Shown here: positions 16,419-25,939 of the stretch, one piece after another | Layout of the letters: each line of letters opens with the position of its first letter | Numbering within the stretch: position 1 is the first letter of the stretch | NCBI RefSeq assembly: GCF_003073135.1 | Contig: NZ_PGDQ01000002.1 | Coordinates: 124,001-188,000, forward strand | Direction: 5' to 3' | Length of the DNA stretch: 64,000 nucleotides | Origin: Euzebya rosea | GTDB taxonomy: Bacteria > Actinomycetota > Nitriliruptoria > Euzebyales > Euzebyaceae | Notes under the pieces: generated by a model | Seen by the model: the letters and a program-made list of their open reading frames with translations, nothing else | The model's database searches: none | What the model was told of the DNA's origin: nothing | Made by a program: the position numbers and the translations under genes

Positions 16419-19400
16419 GCGGACACCTTCTCCGGGGTCGTCTCTTCCAGGTCGTCCTCGGTGATGAGGGTGTCCTCGTCGATGCCGAGGACCTTCTGCA
16501 GCTGGGTCGAGTCGAGGTCACCGACCGAGCTGGACTTGGGCAGCGCCATGTCGGCGATCCGCCGCTTGCCCTGCACGACCTCCTCGACCCGCTCGTCGAC
16601 GGTGCCGGGGCAGACCAGGCGGTGGGCCACCACGGTCCTGGTCTGGCCGATGCGCCAGGCCCGGTCACGTGCCTGGTCCTCCACCGCCGGGTTCCACCAG
16701 CGGTCGTAGAGCACGACGTGGCTGGCGGCGGTCAGGTTCAGCCCCGTGCCGCCGGCCTTCAGCGACAGGACGAGGGCACCCGGGCCCTTGCCCTTCTGGA
16801 ACTCCTCGATCATCCGGTCGCGGGCACCACGGGCCAGGCCACCGTGGTAGCAGTTGATCTCCACGCCCTTGCGCTGGGTGAGGTAGTCGGCCAGCTTCTC
16901 GCCCCACGACGCGAAGTGCGTGAAGATCAGCACCCGCTCGTCGGCCTCGAAGACGTTGTCGACGATCTCGTTGAGGCGGGCCAGCTTGCCGGACCGTCCG
17001 TCGAGCGGCCGTCCGTCGTCGTTGTAGGCCGCCGGGTGGTTGCAGATCTGCTTGAGCGCCGTGATGGCCGCCAGCACCGCACCCTTCTTCTTGGGGGCAC
17101 CCTCCTCGGCCGCGGTCTCCACGACGAGGTCGTCCAGCACCGCCTGGTACAGGCCGATCTGCTCGGGGGTCATCGAGCAGTGGTCGAGGGTGTCGATGCG
17201 GTCCGGCAGCTCCGCGGCGATGGACGGTTCGGCCTTGGTCCGCCGGTAGACGAGGACCCCGTTGAGGGTGCGCAGCGCCTCCTCGGCGGTGGACCGACCG
17301 GCACCGGCGGTGCGGGACAGCTGCGCCACGAACGTCGCGCGGTCACCCAGCAGGCCCGGGTTGGTGAAGTCCAGCAGCGCCCACAGGTCGCCGAGCCCGT
17401 TCTCGATCGGCGTACCGGTCAGCACCACCCGCGAGTGGGCGTCGAGCCGTCGCAGCTGCTGCGCGGTCTCGCTGGCCGGGTTCTTGATCGTCTGGGCCTC
17501 GTCGAGCACGACCTTGCCCCACGTGGTCTCCGTCAGCGCCTCGATGTCGCGCACGGCGGTGCCGTAGGTGGTGAGGACGACGTCGGCCTTCTCCACGACG
17601 CCCTTCAGCTCGCGCTTGCCGGCGCGGCCGGGCCCGTGGTGGATGACCACCTTCAGGCCGGGGGTGAACTTGCGGGCCTCCGCGGCCCAGTTGCCCAGCA
17701 CCGCCGGGGGGAGGATGGCCAGGTGCGTGCCGGTCTCGGTGGTGAGCGCCAGGTGGGCCAGCAGGGTCGGGGTCTTGCCCAGGCCCATGTCGAGCGCAAG
17801 GCAGCCGCCCAGGCCGGCGTTGTGGAGGAACTCCAGCCAGGCCAGGGCGTCGGCCTGGTAGCCACGCAGCTCGCCGTGGAACCCCTCGGGGGTCGTGGGC
17901 GGGTGCTCGGGGATGTCCTTGGCGGACTCCAGCAGGTTGGCGGCCCAGCTGTCGCCGGCGACGGAGATGCCGCCGAGCAGCGGGGTGCCCTCCAGGCCGA
18001 GGGCGTGGCGCAGCATGTCCGCGCCGGTCAGGCGGGTCTGGTCGGCCCGCTCGGCCAGCGCCTGTGCGGCGGCCTCGAGGTCGGCCTTGTCCAGCTCCAC
18101 CCAGCGCCCGTGGGCCTTGACCAGCGGGCGTGACTCGCTGGCCAGCGCCATGATCTCCTCCGCCGACAGCTCGACGTCGCCGAACACCGCCGACCACGCG
18201 ACGGTCGTCAGCTGACGGGCGCCGACGACGCTCTCCTGGGTGTCGGTGGACGTCAGGCGCAGCCCCGGCTTGGGCTTCTTGCGCGACAGCGGCGGGACGC
18301 GCATCTCGAACCCGGCGGCCGACAGGATCGGCCCGGTCTCGGTCATCAGGTCCCACGCCTCGTCCTGGCTGAGGATGACCTCGCCACGACGTTCGGCCTT
18401 GCCGCGCTCCAGCGGCTTGTACAGGCCCTCCAGGCGGTCCAGCTCGCTCTTGATCTGCTCGCGGCGGGACGCCGGGGCGTTGGACATGGCCGCGTCGACC
18501 GGCTCGAGCTTGCGGTTGGCGCCGACGGCGAGGGTCCGCAGGTGCCATGCGTTGCCCTGGTCGGGCGGGTCGAGCTGCACGACCAGCTTGATCGTCGAGG
18601 TGCCGGTGACGTGCTTGGCCCACGTGGCCATGCCCTTCATCAGCTCCGACCCGCGCTGGGTGGGGGCGTCGAAGACGGTGCCGTCCATCAGCGCCAGCAC
18701 GGCCTCGGCGACCTCGGTGGCCGACCGCGGCTTGGGCGGCGGTGCGGGCACCTCGACGCGGGCGGCGGCGTCGGTGCAGATCGCGTCGATGACGTCGGAG
18801 ACGACCAGCTCGGTGAAGGCACGGCGGTCGTTGGACTTGGTGAGGGCCGACACGACGCCGGGCATCACCCGCGACAGCGACTGGAACTCGTCGTGGTCGA
18901 TCAGGGCCGGGGCCCAGCGGACCCGGAAGTGCGACCGGCCGTTGCCCCCCTTGGACTTGCCCTCCTTGAACCGGTGCAGCTGGGGGACCATGCGGCCCTG
19001 CGCGACCAGCCGGACGGCCAGCCCTGCGGTCAGGCCGAGCCACGTGACGGACGGCGCGACGGCCTCGTCCTCGTGGGTGGTGCGCATCGTGACCAGCCAG
19101 CCGAGGGCCTGCTTGATCGGCGCGTGGACCATCGGCACCTTGGTCCCGTCGGGCAGGACCAGCGGCTCGCGTTCCTGCCAGCCGACACCGCCAGCGCCGA
19201 CGGCCTGCAGTCGCTCGGTCAGCTGCTCGATCGACTCGGCCTCGGTCTTGTTGCCGGCGGCCCAGGCGATGACGTGGCCGTCCAGCCACGACAGCTGCAG
19301 GGCCACGGTGCCGGGCGGCTCCTCCTCGTCCTCGTCGTCGTCCTCGTCGTCGTCGTCCTCGGCGGTCCGGTCCCGGTCCGTCCCCTGGCCCTTGCCCGAC

Positions 19401-19723
19401 GTGGTGTCGGACCTGGGTTCCGGGCGGGCCGGCTCCTCCTCGCCGACGAGGTCCTTGAGGGTGACGTCGATCAGCAGGCGTTCGGCCTCGAGGTCACGCA
19501 GGACGAGCTTGCGCTCGGGACCGTCGACGCTGCTGCGGGCACGGTCGATGGCGGCGTCGGTGCGGCGCAGCAGGCGTGTGAGGGCGAGGATCCACTCGGG
19601 TTCGTGGTCCTCCAGGAAGTCGAGCTCGTCCTCGGTGGCGGTGCCGTCGATCTCGGCCATCGCGAGGCGCTGGAAGTCCTCGGGCGGGTCGACAGCGGGC
19701 CTCGAGGGGCCCGGGGTGATCAT
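16415..19723 (-). CDS. SNF2 family DNA translocase/helicase
   Basis: A 1102-aa protein. An N-terminal part with a long Asp/Glu run (~residues 125-145) precedes an SNF2-associated domain (~350-550) and the SNF2 ATPase core (~615-1060): motif I LALDMGLGKTPT, motif II KVVLDEAQTIKN (DEAQ box), motif III VVLTGTPIENGLGDLW, and the helicase C half with LSLKAGGTGLNLTAA and QARDRAWRIGQTR. No SWIM zinc finger is seen. Such bacterial Swi2/Snf2 proteins act on DNA or RNA polymerase (compare RapA) but this subgroup is uncharacterised. The start is uncertain: ATG 19723 is chosen as the first good codon before conserved sequence; an upstream ATG at 19816 is in frame. Confidence 0.88.
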   Translation of the reverse strand: MITPGPSRPAVDPPEDFQRLAMAEIDGTATEDELDFLEDHEPEWILALTRLLRRTDAAIDRARSSVDGPERKLVLRDLEAERLLIDVTLKDLVGEEEPARPEPRSDTTSGKGQGTDRDRTAEDDDDEDDDEDEEEPPGTVALQLSWLDGHVIAWAAGNKTEAESIEQLTERLQAVGAGGVGWQEREPLVLPDGTKVPMVHAPIKQALGWLVTMRTTHEDEAVAPSVTWLGLTAGLAVRLVAQGRMVPQLHRFKEGKSKGGNGRSHFRVRWAPALIDHDEFQSLSRVMPGVVSALTKSNDRRAFTELVVSDVIDAICTDAAARVEVPAPPPKPRSATEVAEAVLALMDGTVFDAPTQRGSELMKGMATWAKHVTGTSTIKLVVQLDPPDQGNAWHLRTLAVGANRKLEPVDAAMSNAPASRREQIKSELDRLEGLYKPLERGKAERRGEVILSQDEAWDLMTETGPILSAAGFEMRVPPLSRKKPKPGLRLTSTDTQESVVGARQLTTVAWSAVFGDVELSAEEIMALASESRPLVKAHGRWVELDKADLEAAAQALAERADQTRLTGADMLRHALGLEGTPLLGGISVAGDSWAANLLESAKDIPEHPPTTPEGFHGELRGYQADALAWLEFLHNAGLGGCLALDMGLGKTPTLLAHLALTTETGTHLAILPPAVLGNWAAEARKFTPGLKVVIHHGPGRAGKRELKGVVEKADVVLTTYGTAVRDIEALTETTWGKVVLDEAQTIKNPASETAQQLRRLDAHSRVVLTGTPIENGLGDLWALLDFTNPGLLGDRATFVAQLSRTAGAGRSTAEEALRTLNGVLVYRRTKAEPSIAAELPDRIDTLDHCSMTPEQIGLYQAVLDDLVVETAAEEGAPKKKGAVLAAITALKQICNHPAAYNDDGRPLDGRSGKLARLNEIVDNVFEADERVLIFTHFASWGEKLADYLTQRKGVEINCYHGGLARGARDRMIEEFQKGKGPGALVLSLKAGGTGLNLTAASHVVLYDRWWNPAVEDQARDRAWRIGQTRTVVAHRLVCPGTVDERVEEVVQGKRRIADMALPKSSSVGDLDSTQLQKVLGIDEDTLITEDDLEETTPEKVSA

Positions 19724-19963
19724 GGTGCTGATCGGGATCGCCTTCGTGTGTTCGGCAGATGGGAGCTGGCTCGGTCGGCACGACGCCCGCGGCGGGTTGG
19801 TCGTGATGCCAGCCACGCAATCGACAGCCCTCTGGGACCACCGACCCGTGTGGCGACTGGATCCCCGGGGGATCGACAGTGACCGATGGGGTCAGCATAC
19901 CTGCCACCCTGTCCGCGTCCCAGCCCGATGTCGGCTGGGACCCGCCAGCCCCCGCACCCGGGG

Positions 19964-21709
19964 TCAGACGATGACCACGTCCACCGCGAGCGCCTGCCCC
20001 CGGACGACCTCGACGTCCTGGGTGTGGCTTCCGACGGCGGTCGTGACCGTCATGCGGTAGGTCTCCACCGTGTTGCCGATCTCCGCGATCGGGCGGGTCG
20101 AGGGGTTGACGTGCCACTCCCACTCGCCGGTCGGGCCGACCGGCAGGGTCAGCTCGATCGCCTCCTCCAGCTCGCTGGCCATCGCGGTCAGCTGCCCGGT
20201 GCCCTGGTACTCCTCCAGCCCGGCGAACGGGGTGGTGAAGGCCTTGGCCAGGGTGATCGTGCCGGCCAGCGCAGCCCCGCTGGCGTCGGTGATCTTCCCC
20301 GTCAGGGTGGCGAAGCAGCGAGGGTCCCCGGCGTACTCGGCCGCGCGCAGGAACATCTCCATGACGTACGGCCACTGGGTGCCCGGCCCGTGGAAGCTGA
20401 AGTAGCCGGGGTGGAACGCCGTGGAGTGCTCGATGACGTAGCCCAGCGTCCCGGTGGCGGCGTAGGCCCAGTCGTTGGACGTGCCGAGCGTCGGGTACAG
20501 GCCCAAGCCGATCTTGGACTCGTACCCGACCAGGTCGTCGGTCTCGGTCGCCCGGCTCATCGCGTCGCCCATCTCCACCAGCAACGCCTCGTCGGGGCAG
20601 GCGTCGGTGGTGTGGCCCCACGGGCGCAGGATCAGCCGGCCGGAGGTGTGGTTGGACAGGTAGGTGATGACGTTGTTGTGCAGGAAGAAGTCGCGGTTGT
20701 TGGCGACCTCGGGCTCACTGAAGGGTTCGGTGCCGTAGTAGGTCTGGTCCGTCGGGTTGGACGACGTGGAGGCGAAGATCGGCGCGTCGACGCCGTTGAC
20801 CAGCGATCCGGTGGTGCCGCCCCACAGGTAGGCGTAGTTCCGGTTGGGGTCGACCCCGTAGAAGATGGGCGAGTCCACGCCGGTGGTGACCAGCGGGTTG
20901 TTGCGCTGGGTCTTGCGGACGTAGGCGCCCTGGCCGCCGGCCACGATGCCGAGGGTGGAGTTGTCCATGACGGTGCCGGCCCAGCTGCGGCTGTAGGCGA
21001 ACCCGTCGACGTTGATGACCGGCACGATCCGGACCTTCACGCCCGACAGCATGGAGGTGACCCGTCCGTTCCCGGCGACGGCCTCGTCGACCAGCCAGCG
21101 GGCGAAGAGGGCTGGGTACTCCGCTGCCGGCCATTCGCGGGCGTGGTGGCAGCCGTCGACGTAGGCGATGCCCCGGCCGTCGGCCTCCTCGCCCATCCAG
21201 ATCTCCACGCCCTTGATCTCTCGTCCCTCGAAGGACCTGATGGGGAGGGTGATGACCCGGGCGTGCAGCCCGGGGTGTTCGGCCGCGTCGCGTTCGAGCT
21301 GCTCGAAGACGGCGTGGAAGTCGGCGAGGTCGCGGTAGTCGGTGACCCCGCCGGGGACCGCGACGGCGGTGTCGACGGCGGCGGCCGTCGACGCCTCGGC
21401 GGCCTCGTGGGCCAGCAGGTCGGCGATGCGGACCTCGTAGGGCATGCCCGTGGCCTGCAGGCGAGCCAGGTCGCCGGGCCACAGCAGCAGCTCGACCCCG
21501 CCGTCGACGATGGCGTGGGTGTCGTCGAAGTTGGCCAGTGCCGCCCGCTGGCGGTCGGTGCGCGGGAACGCGACGACGACCTGCAGGACGTCCTTCAGGG
21601 TCGAGGGCAGCGCCGTGACGGCCGAGGCGGAGGCGGTGGTGGCACCCATGCTGATCGCGCCCATGGAGAGGGCGGCAGCACGGAGGAACGAGCGGCGGGA
21701 CAGGGCCAT
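19964..21709 (-). CDS. Tat-exported M14 zinc carboxypeptidase
   Basis: A 581-aa protein with a twin-arginine signal (SRRSFLRAAA, residues 4-13). The M14 domain spans ~110-460: zinc ligands His/Glu in DGCHHAREWPAAEYP, substrate-binding RNYAYLWGG, third ligand His in ITYLSNHTSG, and the catalytic Glu region LGYVIEHSTAFHPG. The last ~100 residues are a carboxypeptidase-regulatory-like beta domain (GKITDASGAALAGTITLAKA). It would trim C-terminal residues of peptides outside the cell. The start ATG is preceded by the 17/18-bp tandem-repeat region that separates it from kynA. Confidence 0.9.
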   Translation of the reverse strand: MALSRRSFLRAAALSMGAISMGATTASASAVTALPSTLKDVLQVVVAFPRTDRQRAALANFDDTHAIVDGGVELLLWPGDLARLQATGMPYEVRIADLLAHEAAEASTAAAVDTAVAVPGGVTDYRDLADFHAVFEQLERDAAEHPGLHARVITLPIRSFEGREIKGVEIWMGEEADGRGIAYVDGCHHAREWPAAEYPALFARWLVDEAVAGNGRVTSMLSGVKVRIVPVINVDGFAYSRSWAGTVMDNSTLGIVAGGQGAYVRKTQRNNPLVTTGVDSPIFYGVDPNRNYAYLWGGTTGSLVNGVDAPIFASTSSNPTDQTYYGTEPFSEPEVANNRDFFLHNNVITYLSNHTSGRLILRPWGHTTDACPDEALLVEMGDAMSRATETDDLVGYESKIGLGLYPTLGTSNDWAYAATGTLGYVIEHSTAFHPGYFSFHGPGTQWPYVMEMFLRAAEYAGDPRCFATLTGKITDASGAALAGTITLAKAFTTPFAGLEEYQGTGQLTAMASELEEAIELTLPVGPTGEWEWHVNPSTRPIAEIGNTVETYRMTVTTAVGSHTQDVEVVRGQALAVDVVIV

Positions 21710-21780
21710 GGCGTGGATCCTCGAACTCTGGACGGGACGGGTGTCGCCGTGTGATTCGCCACCGAGGTGCCCTTTTCCTC

Positions 21781-21886
21781 CTGGAGGATGCCGCCTTCTG
21801 GAGGATGCCGCCTTCTGGAGGATGCCGCCCTCCTGGAGGATGCCGCCCTCCTGGAAGATGCCGCCCTCCTGGAGGATGGCGCCCTG
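21781..21886. repeat. tandem 17/18-bp minisatellite between kynA and M14 gene
   Basis: Six adjacent copies of CTGGAGGATGCCGCC plus 2-3 bases start at 21781, 21798, 21815, 21833, 21851 and 21869; a seventh, degenerate copy begins at 21887. The first two copies are 17 bp, the rest 18 bp. The minus strand of most junctions reads CCTCCAGGAGG, a palindrome containing a perfect ribosome-binding motif. The array lies in the 194-bp untranslated gap between kynA (stop 21904) and the M14 gene (start 21709), both on the minus strand. Confidence 0.9.
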
Positions 21887-21903
21887 CTGGATTTCCGGCC
21901 CGG

Positions 21904-22749
21904 TCAGAGGCTGGTGCGGACGTCCCACAGCTCGGGGAACAGCACCACGTCGAGCATGCGGCGCAGGTAGCCGGTGCCCGAGGTGCCGCCGGTGCCCCGC
22001 TTGGACCCGATGATCCGCTCGACGGTGGTCACGTGGTTGAAGCGCCAGCGCCGGAAGTAGTCCTCGAGGTCGACCAGCTTCTCGGCCAGCTCGTAGGCCG
22101 ACCAGTGGGCCTCGGGGTCGCGGTAGATCGTCTCCCACGCGGCCCGCACCGACTCGTGCGGCTGGTAGGGCTGCGTCCAGTCGCGGTCGAGCACCGACGG
22201 GTGGATGTCGACGCCGTGGTCGGCCAGCAGGATCAGCACCTCGTCGTAGAGGCTGGGGGTTTCCAGGTGGACCTGCAGCAGCTCGACGACCTCGGGGACG
22301 TGGCTGTGGGGCTGCAGCATCGCCGCGTTCTTGTTGCCGACGAGGAACTCGATGGCGCGGTACTGCCAGCTCTGGAAGCCCGACGACTCGCCGAGGTCCT
22401 CACGGAAGGTCGTGTACTCGCTGGGCGTCATCGTGCGCAGGACGTCCCAGGCCCCGTTGAGCTGCTCGAAGATCCGCGCGACGCGGGTCAACATCTTGAA
22501 GCTGGGCCGCATGCGGCCGTCCTTGATCGCCTCGCGGGCCGCGACGATCTCGTGGATCGCCAGCTTCATCCACAGCTCGCTGGTCTGGTGCTGGATGATG
22601 AACAGCAGCTCGTCATGGGCGTCGGACAGCGGCGCCTGGGCGTGCAGGACCTCGTCGAGGTGCAGGTAGTCGATGTAGCTCATCCGCCCCTCGAAGCGCA
22701 TGCGGGCGCCCTCGGTGGACGGGTCGTAGGCCTTCGGTGCGTCGCTCAT
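21904..22749 (-). CDS. kynA: tryptophan 2,3-dioxygenase
   Basis: A 281-aa heme dioxygenase, the usual bacterial TDO length. It opens L-tryptophan to N-formylkynurenine, the first step of the kynurenine route. Seen: [34 protein letters not shown] and the heme-ligand/active-site block [20 protein letters not shown] followed by SGTGYL. The ATG at 22749 has no ribosome site but a TAGCCT box (22758-22763, minus strand) 8 nt upstream, suggesting a leaderless mRNA. Kynureninase and formamidase genes are not in the window; the flanking genes are peptidases, which could supply tryptophan. Confidence 0.96.
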   Translation of the reverse strand: MSDAPKAYDPSTEGARMRFEGRMSYIDYLHLDEVLHAQAPLSDAHDELLFIIQHQTSELWMKLAIHEIVAAREAIKDGRMRPSFKMLTRVARIFEQLNGAWDVLRTMTPSEYTTFREDLGESSGFQSWQYRAIEFLVGNKNAAMLQPHSHVPEVVELLQVHLETPSLYDEVLILLADHGVDIHPSVLDRDWTQPYQPHESVRAAWETIYRDPEAHWSAYELAEKLVDLEDYFRRWRFNHVTTVERIIGSKRGTGGTSGTGYLRRMLDVVLFPELWDVRTSL

Positions 22750-22838
22750 CGAGGCGAAGGCTACGCCGCGACGGCGCCGGCCTGTCGCCAGGCCGGCCCA
22801 CCACCCGGCCAACCCCGACAGGGCGGCCGGTCGCTGGG

Positions 22839-25145
22839 TCAGCCGATCAGCTGCTGTCCTTCCGCGGCGTTGCCGGCGGGGTCCACCGCCAGCCACCGGA
22901 CCGTGGTGCCCGCCGGGAAGTCCAGCGTCTCGCCGCGCTCACGGATGCCCGAGGCCATCCACGCGGTCGACTGCTCGGTCGGCGTCGACCCATCGGTCGT
23001 GTAGTACACGTGGGTCGGCTCGGAGGTGGTGAACGTCCAGCCGTCGCCGTCGCCCTCGAGGGTGACCACGGGGGCGGTGGTGTCCCGGCCGTGGTCGGCG
23101 GCGATCCGCCACATCTCGGTCACGCCGCTGGCGTACTCCATGTACTCCCCGCGGGCCTGCGCCCACGACGGCTGGAACGAGCCGGACGACCAGGTCCGGG
23201 TCGTGGTGTCCCAGACGGCCCCACCGACCTCCCAGCCGAAGGCGTAGACGCCGTGGTTGACGTAGAGCTCCTCGCGGACGTTGCCCGCGGAGGAGTACAG
23301 GACGTCGGAGGATCCACCCACCTTGTCGGGACGCACCACCGTGTCCTGGTAGGCCTTGACCTGGGAGAGGATGCGTCGGGCCATCGACCAGTAGTACGTC
23401 TCGTCGCCCAGCGGCGGCCTGGTCGGGGTCAGCCGACCCTCGGCGATGTAGGCGCCCGGCTGCCAGAACAGCTGCCCACCGTTTGAGTGGATGGTCATGA
23501 AGAACCGGATGTTGTCGTTGGCCTCGACGAGCTCCACGACGTTGCGGGCCTCCGGCTCGCTGAGCTCGTCGTGCCCGGAGAAGGTGCTGGCCGTGCAGGT
23601 GCCCGAGGCGCCCGCGAAGCCATCGTGGCGGCTGGCCACGGAGTAGCCGCGGTTGAGGTCAACACCCCAGCTGTCGCGGTAGCCGGGGTCGCTGCGGGTG
23701 GGGTCGCAGTGGTTGGTCATGTTCTTGCGCTGCAGGTCGTAGTCGTACATCGAGTAGTGGCTGCCATCGGGGTTGTTGGACGGGATCACCCAGATGTCGA
23801 CGTTCTCGATGATGTCGGCGCTCGTCGGATCGGTGTCGCGGTTGGCCAGCAGGCGCTCGACGGCCTCGAGGGCGACCAGCGGCGGCACCCACTCGCGGGC
23901 GTGGTCCTGGGCGATGATCAGCACGCCGGGCTTGCTGCCGTCGCGGTGGCGGCCGATGCGGATCGCCCGGACGTCGAAGGGGCCGGGGTCGATCGGGGCC
24001 GACAGGTCGTCGGTCAGGCCGACCGGGCCGGCTGTCGGCGTGACGGTGCCGCCGTCCCCGGAGGTGCGGTAGGCATGCGCCTCGACCAGGTCGCCGGCTC
24101 CGTCGTTGAGCGCGTCGATGACCTCTGCGGCGGTCGCGGTGGCCGAGGCGTGGACGGTGATGTCGGTGCCGTCGACGGTCACGGCGGCGGGGGAGGGGCC
24201 GTCGCCCTCGATGGAGACGGTGATGCCGTTGCCGCCCTCGTGTCCCCAGGCGACGGAGCTGACGACGACCGCGGCGCTGCCCGACCCGATGGTGGCCTGT
24301 GCCCGACGCTGGTAGCCGTTGGTCGCGTTGGGCAGGTGCACGATCTCCGCCACATCGGGATGTGCCGCGGCGAGCGCGTCGATCCGGTCGTACAGCTCCG
24401 TCGGGTCCATGTAGCCGTCGATGAACCCGGTCCGGTAGTCGGGGTCGTCCATGGGGCTGTCGATGTCGTCCTCCAGCCAGCCCACGGCCGGGGCCGACGC
24501 GGTGCCGCCGAGGGCGCTGAGGACCGTGACGGTGCTCGGCTCGACCTCCACCGTGGTGACGACGCGGTGGTACATGTACTCGCCCGAGTCGGTGAACGCC
24601 GTCATGACCTGGGCCCCTGCGGGGGCGCCGGTGCCGTCGTCCCAGGTCAGCAGCAGCGCGGCGCTGGCGTCCTCCAGCGACGACTTGGCCTCCACCGACA
24701 GGAACCCCTGCCCCTTGGTGGTGAAGTAGTCGACCCGACCGATGGCCACGCTGTCGAGGACCATCGCCTGACCCAAGCCGCTGCGACGGGGGAAGTCCGT
24801 TGCCGCCTCGCGCATGGCGACCGCCTCGCGGTCCCACGAGAACCGCGTGTCGTCGGGCAGTGGCACCGCACCGAGCGTCGCGAGCTCGGGCAGGTCGGCG
24901 TCGGCGGCGATGATCTCGGCCTCGAACCCGGTGGGCGTCCGCTCCACGTCGTGGGTGACGTCGTGGCCGGCGTCGGTGATCGCGTCCAGCGCCGCCCGGC
25001 CGTCCACGTGGAACGTCCTCGGCTGGCGTTCCTCGGTGGCCTCCAGCGGGTTGCGGGTGCCGTCGACGGTACCGGCGGTGGCCGAGAGGGCCAGGACCGG
25101 GACGAGGAGGGCGGTGAGCAGGGACAGCAGCAGGGTGCGGTTCAT
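22839..25145 (-). CDS. secreted M14 carboxypeptidase with inserted domain
   Basis: A 768-aa protein with an N-terminal signal peptide ([20 protein letters not shown]). The M14 domain starts near residue 240 ([20 protein letters not shown]), is interrupted at ~280-385 by a beta domain ([33 protein letters not shown]), then resumes with zinc site [18 protein letters not shown], third ligand [10 protein letters not shown] and Glu in [11 protein letters not shown]. The C-terminal ~75 residues ([18 protein letters not shown]) are a chitobiase/FN3-like beta domain. It is unusually long for M14 enzymes because of the insertion. Confidence 0.88.
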   Translation of the reverse strand: MNRTLLLSLLTALLVPVLALSATAGTVDGTRNPLEATEERQPRTFHVDGRAALDAITDAGHDVTHDVERTPTGFEAEIIAADADLPELATLGAVPLPDDTRFSWDREAVAMREAATDFPRRSGLGQAMVLDSVAIGRVDYFTTKGQGFLSVEAKSSLEDASAALLLTWDDGTGAPAGAQVMTAFTDSGEYMYHRVVTTVEVEPSTVTVLSALGGTASAPAVGWLEDDIDSPMDDPDYRTGFIDGYMDPTELYDRIDALAAAHPDVAEIVHLPNATNGYQRRAQATIGSGSAAVVVSSVAWGHEGGNGITVSIEGDGPSPAAVTVDGTDITVHASATATAAEVIDALNDGAGDLVEAHAYRTSGDGGTVTPTAGPVGLTDDLSAPIDPGPFDVRAIRIGRHRDGSKPGVLIIAQDHAREWVPPLVALEAVERLLANRDTDPTSADIIENVDIWVIPSNNPDGSHYSMYDYDLQRKNMTNHCDPTRSDPGYRDSWGVDLNRGYSVASRHDGFAGASGTCTASTFSGHDELSEPEARNVVELVEANDNIRFFMTIHSNGGQLFWQPGAYIAEGRLTPTRPPLGDETYYWSMARRILSQVKAYQDTVVRPDKVGGSSDVLYSSAGNVREELYVNHGVYAFGWEVGGAVWDTTTRTWSSGSFQPSWAQARGEYMEYASGVTEMWRIAADHGRDTTAPVVTLEGDGDGWTFTTSEPTHVYYTTDGSTPTEQSTAWMASGIRERGETLDFPAGTTVRWLAVDPAGNAAEGQQLIG

Positions 25146-25201
25146 CCCGGCGGGGATTCGTCGTCGACCCGACGGTCTCCTGCTCCGGTCACGGAAACAG
25201 C

Positions 25202-25234
25202 GATGCCCGCCCCGAGGTGGTCGGGGCGGGCATC
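25202..25234 (-). terminator. perfect 14-bp hairpin
   Basis: GATGCCCGCCCCGA at 25202-25215 pairs exactly with TCGGGGCGGGCATC at 25221-25234 over a 5-nt loop. It lies 13 bp after the stop of the frameshifted exported-protein gene on the minus strand and before the start of the next minus-strand gene, so it would end that transcript. Confidence 0.7.
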
Positions 25235-25246
25235 AGACGTCGTGGA

Positions 25247-25773
25247 CTAGCTGGTCCTGAGGCTGCTCAGGGTGACGTCCATGGTGATGTCGCCGGGGGT
25301 GGAGATGTAGTTGCGGATGTGGACCTCGAAGGTCTCGCAGTGCTTCACCTTGCCGGCGGAGGCGTTCTCGCCGTTGCCGTCCTGCGGGTTGAAGCTGTGG
25401 GACTCGCCGACGACCTGGCCGTTCTTGTGGATGTCCATGTCGATGTCACCGGTGTGCTCCCACATCAGGGACACGGTGGGGGTGGCGGCGACGTGGTCGG
25501 GGTTGACGTCCAGCAGGATCGTGTAGACGTCGGTCGCGGCCTCCTGGAAGCCGAGCGGGTCGGGCTCGCCGCCGAGGCCCAGCGGGTAGGGCGACATCGC
25601 CGTCGGGGTCGGGACGACCTCCGTCAGGCCGTCGGTCGTCAGGACGTAGTCAGCGGCCTCGACCTGGTCCTGGGTGCAGGGCTGGGAGACCGGGGCGGGC
25701 GGGATGGGTCGGCGCCGGCCGGGATGGCGGTCAGCAGCATGGCGACGGCGGCGAGGGACACGAGGGTACGCAC
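25247..25773 (-). pseudogene. frameshifted small exported protein
   Basis: A GTG at 25773 opens a clear signal peptide (RTLVSLAAVAMLLTAIPAGA) preceded by AAAGG. Right after the signal peptide the frame runs into Arg/Pro-rich nonsense and a stop, while a neighbouring frame continues without a stop as PIPPAPVSQPCTQDQVEAAD and on to a beta-rich domain ending at 25247 (SLMWEHTGDIDMDIHKNGQV, VHIRNYISTPGDITMDVTL). One missing C in the C-run of GACCCATC, about 60 bases downstream of the GTG, restores one continuous reading frame. The repaired product, about 175 aa, would be an exported beta-sandwich (PPC-like) protein. It is either a true null allele or a sequencing error in a C-run. Confidence 0.7.
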
Positions 25774-25880
25774 GTGGGAACCTTTCGAGAGGAACTGTGG
25801 TCGATGGGGACGTGTGGTCGATCGGGACGTGTGCCCCGGGAGTTCGCCGTTCCCCGGCCGTGTTCCTGCCGTATCGGTCG

Positions 25881-25922
25881 AGAAAACGACGACGACCCCA
25901 CCGGGTGGCGGGGCCGTCGTCA
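25881..25922 (-). terminator. intrinsic terminator with T-run
   Basis: On the minus strand GACGACGGCCCC and GGGGTCGTCGTC form a stem around an 8-10-nt loop, directly followed by GTTTTCTC. It lies 18-58 bp after the stop of the M14 gene ending at 25940. Confidence 0.7.
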
Positions 25923-25939
25923 CGCGTCGTGAACGGAAG

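Noticed and set aside
21781-21886. CRISPR-like array
   Set aside because: Units are contiguous with no unique spacers and no cas genes nearby; it is a minisatellite. The DUF222 18-bp repeat is rejected for the same reason.
21767-21970. Small plus-strand open frame reading LLEDAA repeats through the tandem array
   Set aside because: It exists only because the 18-bp unit keeps a frame; no ribosome site or homologue, and it runs antisense into kynA.
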